Shown here piece by piece: positions 1 to 4,879 of a stretch of 7,176 nucleotides of DNA (the first letter of the stretch is position 1; the number at the start of each line of letters is the position of its first letter). Under the pieces are notes generated by a model, which saw only the letters and a list, made by a program, of their open reading frames with translations, was not told where the DNA came from and ran no database searches. The position numbers and the translations under genes are program-made. Source of the DNA: Caryophanales bacterium (GTDB taxonomy: Bacteria > Bacillota > Bacilli > Alicyclobacillales > SLC66); NCBI GenBank assembly GCA_027341705.1, contig DAIELO010000056.1:1-7176 (forward strand), written 5' to 3'.

Positions 1-105
1 TAAACATCACGTTCTTCAATAGGACAACTGCAATAATTATAATTGGGAAGATTTAAAATTAGCTTTACATGATATGATTTTGTGCTACGTGTATTGTTAT
101 GGTGT

Positions 106-113
106 GGGAGGTG
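106..113 (+). promoter_or_regulatory. Shine-Dalgarno site selecting a TTG start
   Basis: GGGAGGTG lies 9 bases before TTG at 123. The in-frame ATG at 99 has no purine-rich site at a useful distance, and this SD would fall inside its coding sequence. This favours TTG 123 as the start of the HD-domain gene. Confidence 0.65.
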
Positions 114-122
114 TATCGAAAG

Positions 123-734
123 TTGCGAGATCGTCTTGATCAGGCCATTCAATTGGCGGCTGGTGCGCATGAAGGTCAATATCGTAAGGGGACAAAGATT
201 CCTTACATCACCCATCCATTTGCCGTGGCCATGCTGTTACAGACGTATGGGTATGGCCAGGATCTTGTGATCGCTGGCTTACTGCATGATGTCTTAGAGG
301 ATACGGTAGTTACTTATGACGAGATTAATGCACAATTTGGACACCAGGTGGCGGAGCTAGTGTTTGCTGCGTCGGAACCAGATAAATCCTTGTTATGGAA
401 AGAACGCAAAGATCACACATTAGAAAGCGTGAGGAGCGCCTCGTTAGATGTGAAAATCTTAGTGTGCGCGGACAAGCTCCACAATCTTCGCAGCATTCTT
501 GCTGATCTCACACAGTATGGGTCTGTCGTATGGGAAAGATTTCACTCAGGTGTAAAATATTCAGGACGTGAAGCACAAGTTTGGTACTATACGAGCATTC
601 TCGAAAGTTTGTATGCGGAGCTTCCGAAGGATCAGGACATTCCGATTTTTACTGCGTATCGTCAAGAGGTTTTAGCGCTTCGTCGTTGGGATGCGATGGA
701 GCGATTGGAGGAGCATAATCATGATGGGGAATGA
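123..734 (+). CDS. HD-domain phosphohydrolase, RelA/SpoT-type (MESH1-like)
   Basis: Stand-alone metal-dependent HD hydrolase of the RelA/SpoT hydrolase class; relatives remove pyrophosphate from (p)ppGpp or act on similar nucleotides, so the substrate here is inferred. Numbered from TTG 123 (203 aa), the metal ligands are H31 (in ITHP), H55-D56 and D117 (in ADKLHN), and E59-D60 complete the HDxxED signature typical of SpoT/MESH1. The N-terminal stretch AHEGQYRKG is also characteristic. There is no synthetase, TGS or ACT domain, and the length suits a small single-domain hydrolase. The start is TTG with a strong SD; ATG 99 is the alternative and adds 8 residues. The 3' end overlaps the next gene by 14 bases, and that gene's SD lies within this coding sequence, so the two are probably translationally coupled. 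Soluble cytoplasmic protein, no signal peptide. Confidence 0.9.
   Translation: MRDRLDQAIQLAAGAHEGQYRKGTKIPYITHPFAVAMLLQTYGYGQDLVIAGLLHDVLEDTVVTYDEINAQFGHQVAELVFAASEPDKSLLWKERKDHTLESVRSASLDVKILVCADKLHNLRSILADLTQYGSVVWERFHSGVKYSGREAQVWYYTSILESLYAELPKDQDIPIFTAYRQEVLALRRWDAMERLEEHNHDGE
707..713 (+). promoter_or_regulatory. Shine-Dalgarno site of the UGA-containing glutaredoxin gene
   Basis: GGAGGAG inside the end of the HD gene, 7 bases before ATG 721. It is close to ideal in sequence and spacing. It shows that translation is set up upstream of the in-frame TGA at 778, so the TGA is internal to a gene and does not simply precede one. Confidence 0.8.
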
Positions 735-999
735 AATTTTGCAATCAAGAGAGATAGTAGTCTACACAACAACTTCCTGAGGTAAATGTCTGTTAGCGAA
801 AGAGTTTCTTTCGCATCGTGGTATTCCATTTCGAGAAGTACACGTGTTTGACAATAGTGAGGCGGTCAATGAATTAGTACAACTCACGGGTTCTTTGTCG
901 GCGCCAGTAGTACTGGTGGGGAAGAGATATATCCGTGGGTACGATCCAGCCGGAATGATCGATTTATTGATGCAATCGGGTTGGGTAAAAGAAGAATAG
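721..999 (+). CDS. Glutaredoxin-like protein with in-frame UGA (candidate selenocysteine, U-x-x-C)
   Basis: Reading from ATG 721 to TAG 997-999 gives 92 residues with a thioredoxin fold of the small glutaredoxin/NrdH type. A first beta strand (REIVVYTTTS) is followed by TGA at codon 20 (778-780), then GKC with Cys23, then the helix LLAKEFLSHRG. The cis-proline loop (SAPVV, P62) and the C-terminal G-Y-D motif (73-75) are intact. TGA therefore sits exactly where the nucleophilic cysteine of C-x-x-C belongs, and the frame has no other lesion. A hairpin fitting a bacterial SECIS follows at 796-814. TGA ends several other genes here, so any recoding must be local. The likely role is thiol/disulfide or selenol redox exchange in the cytoplasm. 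It overlaps the HD gene by 14 bases. The alternative is a one-base nonsense mutation (TGC or TGT to TGA) making a pseudogene. The glutaredoxin call is firm; selenocysteine is an inference. Confidence 0.8.
796..814 (+). promoter_or_regulatory. Candidate bacterial SECIS hairpin
   Basis: GCGAAAGA (796-803) pairs perfectly with TCTTTCGC (807-814) around a GTT loop. The loop begins 23 bases after the UGA (778-780) and starts with G. As I recall the bacterial SECIS model, it wants an apical loop roughly 16-37 bases past the UGA with a G in its first two positions; both hold. The bulged U seen in the E. coli fdhF element is not evident, so this rests on structure and position only. Confidence 0.55.
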
Positions 1000-1018
1000 T
1001 CAGGGCATTATCTGAGTG

Positions 1019-1034
1019 TGTGATGATGATCACT
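1019..1034 (+). promoter_or_regulatory. Fnr/Crp-family binding site
   Basis: TGTGA-TGATGA-TCACT matches the Bacillus Fnr consensus TGTGA-N6-TCACT exactly. Its centre (1026.5) falls at -41.5 from the start predicted by the -10 box at 1056-1061, the classic position for activation by Fnr. It lies in the 94-base gap before the Fe-S repair gene. A related Crp/Fnr-family factor could bind instead. Confidence 0.65.
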
Positions 1035-1055
1035 ATTGTTTGCGATCGATTGAGG

Positions 1056-1061
1056 TATGCT
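1056..1061 (+). promoter_or_regulatory. -10 element of the Fe-S repair gene promoter
   Basis: TATGCT is a 4/6 match to TATAAT. There is no good -35 at standard spacing, as expected for an activator-dependent promoter. The predicted start near 1068 leaves a leader of about 26 bases carrying an SD before TTG 1094. Confidence 0.5.
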
Positions 1062-1080
1062 ACCGCTATCACGAATAGAT

Positions 1081-1086
1081 GGGGTG
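1081..1086 (+). promoter_or_regulatory. Shine-Dalgarno site selecting a TTG start
   Basis: GGGGTG lies 7 bases before TTG 1094. The in-frame ATG at 1079 has GAGGT only 22 bases upstream, too far to act, and would lie just 11 bases from the predicted transcript start. TTG 1094 is therefore preferred for the Fe-S repair gene. Confidence 0.55.
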
Positions 1087-1093
1087 TGTCGAA

Positions 1094-1819
1094 TTGTTTA
1101 ATGTCGGCGATACGTTGGGCGATGTGGTCACAAAATTTCCTAATGCAGCAACTATTTTTAGCCAGTCGCAGATTGATTTTTGCTGCGGTGGTGCTCGTTC
1201 CATTCAACAGGCTTTGGATGAGAAAAATTTGGACGCTAGTGGATTCATGCTTGCATTAAACGCAGCATGGACAGAGCAACAGAGTCAAGATTCTGTATTG
1301 ATCAATTGGCAAGAAGCTCCTCTGACGAAACTTGTTGATCACATTCTCCAGGCTCATCATGCTTATCTCCAGCAAAATATGCCTAAAATCGGGGAATTAT
1401 CCACGAAAATTCTGCGTGTTCACGGAGAACATCACGGTCAGGTGTTGTCCATATTGCATCGTCAATTCCACTTATTCAAAATGGCGATGGAGGAACATAT
1501 GATTAAGGAGGAAACGCAGGTGTTTCCTCGCATCAAAGCGTATGAGGAGACGCAAACCGTCGCTGATCTTCGTGCTGTGAATCAGGCGATTATCACGTTG
1601 GAGCAAGAGCATGAGGAAGCAGGTCAACTGTTGCGGACGATGCGCGAAATCACCAGTGACTATGAACTTCCCAGTGATGCTTGCAAAACATATGCACTTA
1701 CTTTTCAACTAATGAAGGAATTGGAAGATAACACGTTTGTGCATGTGCATCTTGAAAATAACATTTTATTCCCGCGACTGCGCCAATTGGAAATTGAATT
1801 TCAAGCAGATCCGCGATAG
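1094..1819 (+). CDS. ric: Iron-sulfur cluster repair di-iron protein (RIC/ScdA/YtfE family)
   Basis: Di-iron protein that restores Fe-S clusters damaged by nitric oxide or oxidants. Numbered from TTG 1094 (241 aa), an N-terminal ScdA_N domain (about 1-60) carries the DFCCGG signature at 28-33. A hemerythrin-like four-helix domain follows (about 75-235). Candidate iron ligands are H89 (QAHHAYL), H135 and E139 (EEHMIKEE), H173 (QEHEEAG), and H216 and E220 (HVHLEN). Their spacing resembles the ligand set I recall for E. coli YtfE (about 220 aa). The start at ATG 1079 adds five residues and has no SD. The Fnr-type site upstream fits induction under low oxygen or nitrosative stress. It lies 94 bases after the glutaredoxin-like gene and probably has its own transcript. 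Cytoplasmic, intact, normal length. Confidence 0.93.
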   Translation: MFNVGDTLGDVVTKFPNAATIFSQSQIDFCCGGARSIQQALDEKNLDASGFMLALNAAWTEQQSQDSVLINWQEAPLTKLVDHILQAHHAYLQQNMPKIGELSTKILRVHGEHHGQVLSILHRQFHLFKMAMEEHMIKEETQVFPRIKAYEETQTVADLRAVNQAIITLEQEHEEAGQLLRTMREITSDYELPSDACKTYALTFQLMKELEDNTFVHVHLENNILFPRLRQLEIEFQADPR

Positions 1820-2251
1820 GATGCTATTCTAAATATGTGCAGAGATCTCTTTGCCGAACGCGTGACGGACCCTCGTGGTTTGGATAGTGTCGCCTTCCCG
1901 TACTTTTTTATAGTACCAATGGTCGGTTTTTCGCACAGCGCGATGCGCATGACGTACGGGAAGTGCGCGTCACGGTTGATGACGGTATTGATCGTTATAA
2001 ACTAAATATTCCTCCGAAGGTAAAAAAGAAAAATGGATAACAATTGCATTTGCGTCTCTATGTCAATGAGCACAATATCTTGCTCAGACTGTTTTCATTT
2101 CTTAATGAGTTGTGGATGGTGGGATAGTGCACGATCCACTACGGCAGTTAAATGTATATGGAACATAGAGAGAGAAAAGTTACAGAGCGGGGAGATATCT
2201 CTCTTTGGGAAAGAAACACTCAGCCGCAATAAGTAAATTATGTCTCCATTC
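1820..2251 (+). pseudogene. Gene-free stretch with remains of an unidentified coding sequence
   Basis: No intact gene or RNA is visible. One frame reads as convincing protein from about 1891 to 2037 (LPVLFYSTNGRFF, then DAHDVREVRVTVDDG and YKLNIPPKV). It is broken by TAA at 2038-2040 and resumes in the same frame from 2041 to 2124 (QLHLRLYVNEHNILLRLFSF, ending ELWMVG) before TAG. Upstream, the neighbouring frame gives FAERVTDPRGLDSVAFP, suggesting a frameshift near 1890. The mixture of strands and charged helices looks like a decayed gene, not random sequence. I do not recognise the family. The 67-codon ORF at 2033-2236 in another frame looks spurious. A small palindrome GAGATATCTC lies at 2192-2201. 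Confidence 0.4.
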
Positions 2252-2281
2252 TTGGTAATCATAGCGTAGAATCTGTAGAAT
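2252..2281 (+). promoter_or_regulatory. Possible sigma-A promoter for the MFS exporter
   Basis: TTGGTA (2252-2257) and TAGAAT (2276-2281) are separated by 18 bases, matching the consensus at 4/6 and 5/6. It lies about 75 bases before the exporter start and upstream of the small leader ORF. Assigned by sequence match only. Confidence 0.35.
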
Positions 2282-2311
2282 AGTTTTAGATGATGCGGGG
2301 TGAAATCAACA

Positions 2312-2377
2312 ATGGAAAAAAAGCATTGCGAAAAAGAATCCTTCCTTGGAACCGACCATGCAAGAACTCACAATTAA
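2312..2377 (+). CDS. Possible 21-codon leader peptide overlapping the MFS start
   Basis: ATG 2312 follows GGGGTG (2297-2302) by 9 bases and opens a 21-codon frame, MEKKHCEKESFLGTDHARTHN, ending at TAA 2375-2377, 20 bases past the exporter's ATG at 2358. This SD is far better than anything directly before the exporter. Ribosomes on the leader could deliver translation to the exporter, or stall to control it, as happens in some drug-resistance genes. No homology is known to me; it may be coincidental. Confidence 0.3.
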   Translation: MEKKHCEKESFLGTDHARTHN

Positions 2378-3578
2378 AAGCCTTTCCCCAGTCATATGGT
2401 GGGTTATCGTAGTCAATGCGTTTTTCCGGATTACACGATACATGGTCGTACCTTTCCTCGCCCTCTATATGTCCGCGCATACTCACGCTTCGCCAGGCGT
2501 CATTGGCCTCGTCATTGGGGTGCAAGCGGTCACAGCCGCCGGTTCCGGTTTTTTCGCCGGAACGATTGCCGATCGTTTCAGTCGAAAAATCGTGATGGTC
2601 TCTGCGATGTGGATCAGCGCAATCTCGTTGACCGGATTTGCGCTGGCACAGTCTGTGTCCGCGTTTTTCGTTTTGAGCGCGCTCAACGGATTGACCTTTA
2701 GCGTATTTGACCCAGCGGCACAAGCGGCTTTGACAGATGTGGCAAGCGCAGAAAGCCTCGGCACCGTTTTTTCCATTCGGTACTGGAGTTCGAATGTCGG
2801 TGCGGGCATCGGTCCGATCATTGGCGGGGTGTTGGGAATCTCCATGGTCGGTTGGCCGTTTTTTTTGGCAGGATTCTTAAACCTGGTGGCAGGTTTGGTT
2901 GTGTGGAAGTCGTTTCCTGATGCAAAGCGAAAGTTACAAGTAGGACAGCAAGAAAAATTTCGTTTTAAAAATGCGATCCAAATATTATTCACAGACAAGG
3001 CGCTCTTACTATTTTTGGCTGCGACGATTCTCGTCTATGCGGGATACTCTCAACTCAGTACCACATTGCCGCAGTATATGCGCGGTCGATTTGGCATTGC
3101 GGCAGGGATCATGGATTATACGATGGTCTTTACTCTCAATCCAATCGCCATCCTGTTGCTCCAACTACCTATGACTAAAATCGTTCATCGAATGGGAACT
3201 GTTCGCATCCAGATGGTCGGACAGGCACTTTTCGCAGTCGGCTATTTTGCATTCGCCATAAGCACCACGTTATGGGAATTTCTTTTTGCCATGTTCCTAG
3301 TTACGTTGGGTGAAATGATGGTGTTTCCCACTAACAGCGGTTATATCGCCAATCTTGCATCTGAAAGGTATCGAGCAACCTATTTCGGATTTTATTCTTT
3401 GCGCTCTGTCGGTTCTTTCTTGGGACCTTGGATTGGCGGGACAATATTTGCAGCCACGTCTGGGAAAACAGTTTTTCTTGTCGTTTCGATCACGTCGCTG
3501 TTCGCCGTCATCCTTTATCCTGTGTCTCATGCGTTTCATAAAGACGAGCTTGCAAGTCATGCTCATATCGAAGCGTAG
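2358..3578 (+). CDS. MFS transporter, probable drug-type exporter
   Basis: Twelve-helix major facilitator superfamily permease of 406 aa, a typical length for proton-driven 12-TM exporters. The cytoplasmic loop between helices 2 and 3 carries motif A as G68-xxx-DR(72-73)-xx-RK(76-77). The first helix includes FFRITRYMVVPFLALYM, a pattern common in multidrug-type MFS proteins, and a second-half loop is basic (around the segment TKIVHRMG). The substrate cannot be read from sequence. ATG 2358 has only a weak SD (TGGA). TTG 2346 in frame would add four residues and is no better. Translation may be coupled to the 21-codon leader ORF upstream. The gene stands alone: the left neighbour is a decayed region and the right one a remnant on the other strand. 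No T-tailed terminator is evident after its TAG. Confidence 0.9.
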   Translation: MQELTIKSLSPVIWWVIVVNAFFRITRYMVVPFLALYMSAHTHASPGVIGLVIGVQAVTAAGSGFFAGTIADRFSRKIVMVSAMWISAISLTGFALAQSVSAFFVLSALNGLTFSVFDPAAQAALTDVASAESLGTVFSIRYWSSNVGAGIGPIIGGVLGISMVGWPFFLAGFLNLVAGLVVWKSFPDAKRKLQVGQQEKFRFKNAIQILFTDKALLLFLAATILVYAGYSQLSTTLPQYMRGRFGIAAGIMDYTMVFTLNPIAILLLQLPMTKIVHRMGTVRIQMVGQALFAVGYFAFAISTTLWEFLFAMFLVTLGEMMVFPTNSGYIANLASERYRATYFGFYSLRSVGSFLGPWIGGTIFAATSGKTVFLVVSITSLFAVILYPVSHAFHKDELASHAHIEA

Positions 3579-3594
3579 TCCCAAGGGGAAAATA

Positions 3595-3612
3595 GAGGTC
3601 AGGGGTTCGAAT
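3595..3612 (+). other. tRNA-like T-arm fragment (possible att or tRNA remnant)
   Basis: GAGGTCAGGGGTTCGAAT reads like the variable loop, T-stem and T-loop of a bacterial tRNA. The returning T-stem (expected CCCCT) is absent and no acceptor or anticodon arm is present, so it is not a functional tRNA. It could be an integration scar left at a tRNA 3' end, or chance. Confidence 0.25.
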
Positions 3613-3718
3613 TGGATCATTCCGACCCAAAAAAGACCCCAATAAGATCAAAACGAACGGTGGAATACGTTTGTGATTACGCACTCCCCCTCACGGTAGG
3701 ATCACATTATCTAATCAG

Positions 3719-3961
3719 TTATGACTGTGCTACCGTGGTAATTTGCCACTTGATGCCGAATTTGTCCTGTATACGACCAAATAGTGATCCCCAGAATTGT
3801 TTCTCAAGCGGCATCATCACAGTGCCGCCTTCTGATAGTTTGGCAAATGCTTCTTTATTTGTCGCAAACTCCATACTTAGATCAAATCCACTGCTCGGAT
3901 CAGGTGGCTCGTGCATGGTGTCAGCAATAAAGTAAGTATGAACATATTGAATTATGCCCCC
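3719..3961 (-). pseudogene. Truncated VOC/PhnB-type protein (C-terminal fragment)
   Basis: The minus strand encodes the C-terminal part of a PhnB-like vicinal-oxygen-chelate protein. The signature runs from FDLSMEFATNKEAFAKLSEG through GTVMMPLEKQFWGSLFGRI to DKFGIKWQI, followed by TAA at 3721-3719. Intact members are roughly 135-160 aa; here only about 80 residues remain in frame (3961 back to 3722). The frame is closed by a stop just upstream, and the N-terminal half, including the start and first beta-alpha-beta unit, is missing. ATG 3916 would give 65 residues, too little for the fold. The break lies at an inverted repeat (3952-3984), which may mark the rearrangement point. A few key residues survive well, so the loss is probably recent. 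Confidence 0.75.
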
Positions 3962-3984
3962 TTACTCGGTGTACGAGGGCATAA
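3952..3984. repeat. Inverted repeat at the broken end of the VOC remnant
   Basis: TTATGCCC (3952-3959) and GGGCATAA (3977-3984) are perfect 8-base inverted arms around a 17-base centre that itself contains CTCG/CGAG. No T-run follows on either strand, so it is a poor terminator. It could be an end scar of a lost element. Confidence 0.45.
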
Positions 3985-4127
3985 ACACCATCTATTGCGA
4001 TGTTAAAAAATGAATAGATTCTACGATTAGACCCAATGATGATAATAGGATCATAATTTCAAGGACACAGTTCATCGAAGGGTTATCGTGGTAGTTATGA
4101 TGAAGCAGGAACAGATGGTGGGTTATC

Positions 4128-4688
4128 ATGGTTGCCTTAAAAATGACTGCACTGATTTTATCACTCGGTATGGATACGCTCATGATGTCCATGTCGCTAG
4201 GTTTTGTTCAAACCAAAGGGAAAGTCAAGATTGCTATTACGTTTGCATGTGCAGAAGCGCTAATGCCTTTCATCGGGCTGCTAATTGGTAAAGGTACAGG
4301 TCAATTCATTGGGGATTGGGCTTCACTAATCGGAGGAGTTGCGCTGTTAGCGGTTGCTGTATGGCTCATTTTCTTTGAAGAAGAGGACGATGAGGAAGAG
4401 AAACTAGAACGGGATTTAGTGGGATTGACACTAATCCTGACAGCTCTGAGCATTAGTTTAGATGAGTTGGCAGTTGGTTTCTCAATCGGTCTCGTTGGTG
4501 TTCCCATCGCTTTAACGATTATTTTGCTTGCGTTGCAAGCTTTTACATTTACGTTTGTGGGGCTGACGTTTGGTTCGAAGTTGAAACCTTTCCTTGGTGA
4601 ATGGGCAGAGCAGTTGGCAGGTATTGTCCTTGGATTGCTCGGTATATGGATATTGATCAATGCAATTGTGCACTTGGTTCATCGTTGA
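4128..4688 (+). CDS. mntP: Manganese efflux pump, MntP family (DUF204)
   Basis: Small membrane protein of 186 aa with six predicted helices built as two inverted halves, the usual size for MntP/YebN-type manganese exporters. Each half carries its aspartate in a transmembrane helix: LGMD16TLMMSMSLG in the first and ISLD112ELAVGFSIG in the second, as expected for the metal pathway. The central cytoplasmic loop is strikingly acidic (84-91, eight consecutive E/D). GGTGGG at 4117-4122 lies 5 bases before ATG 4128; ATG 4143 is an alternative start. No yybP-ykoY manganese riboswitch is recognisable upstream, though such switches control mntP in some bacteria. It is monocistronic by layout. Sporulation protein YtaF belongs to the same superfamily, so the manganese assignment is by family, not proven. 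Confidence 0.85.
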   Translation: MVALKMTALILSLGMDTLMMSMSLGFVQTKGKVKIAITFACAEALMPFIGLLIGKGTGQFIGDWASLIGGVALLAVAVWLIFFEEEDDEEEKLERDLVGLTLILTALSISLDELAVGFSIGLVGVPIALTIILLALQAFTFTFVGLTFGSKLKPFLGEWAEQLAGIVLGLLGIWILINAIVHLVHR

Positions 4689-4864
4689 GTTCTATAGGGG
4701 GCATGAGCTACAGAACGGGATGGTTCACCCTGTGCATGTTTATGCAATAGCAACCCTAACGGAAAATGATAGGTTATACATGACGTATACATTTAAGAGC
4801 ATACTATCGGCATGAGAAAATATTAGAAAACGAATGACTCATTATTTGTTCGTCCATCAAGTAC
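4689..4864. other. Intergenic stretch before the lipoprotein gene
   Basis: No gene or RNA seen. It holds a short hairpin TGCAT-GTTT-ATGCA (about 4735-4747) and a 15-base inverted repeat TATAC-ATGAC-GTATA (4775-4789) that could be an operator for the lipoprotein. No convincing sigma-A promoter or T-tailed terminator for mntP was found. Confidence 0.3.
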
Positions 4865-4879
4865 GGGAGGCTAATCACT

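Noticed and set aside
721..999. Global reassignment of TGA to an amino acid
   Set aside because: TGA ends the HD, mntP and lipoprotein genes at natural C-termini, so only local recoding at 778 is reasonable.
884..1207. 107-codon minus-strand ORF
   Set aside because: It is antisense to the glutaredoxin and Fe-S repair genes, has no family signature, and is best seen as a shadow frame.
2033..2236. 67-codon plus-strand ORF (Cys/Ser/Met-rich start)
   Set aside because: No SD, odd composition, and another frame of the same DNA reads as a decayed protein. Spurious.
2286..2998. Long minus-strand ORFs opposite the MFS gene
   Set aside because: Charged, repetitive composition typical of the complement of a membrane-protein gene; no motif or SD.
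3579..3640. Rho-independent terminator after the MFS gene
   Set aside because: Only interrupted pairing (GGG-TCG with CGA-CCC) is possible and the run that follows is A, not T, on the transcribed strand.
3985..4127. yybP-ykoY manganese riboswitch ahead of mntP
   Set aside because: The conserved core was not recognisable in the 140 bases upstream; reading by eye could miss a diverged copy.
4775..4789. TATAC-ATGAC-GTATA as a defined operator
   Set aside because: AT-rich 5-base arms are common by chance and there is no promoter to anchor it, so it is only mentioned in the intergenic entry.
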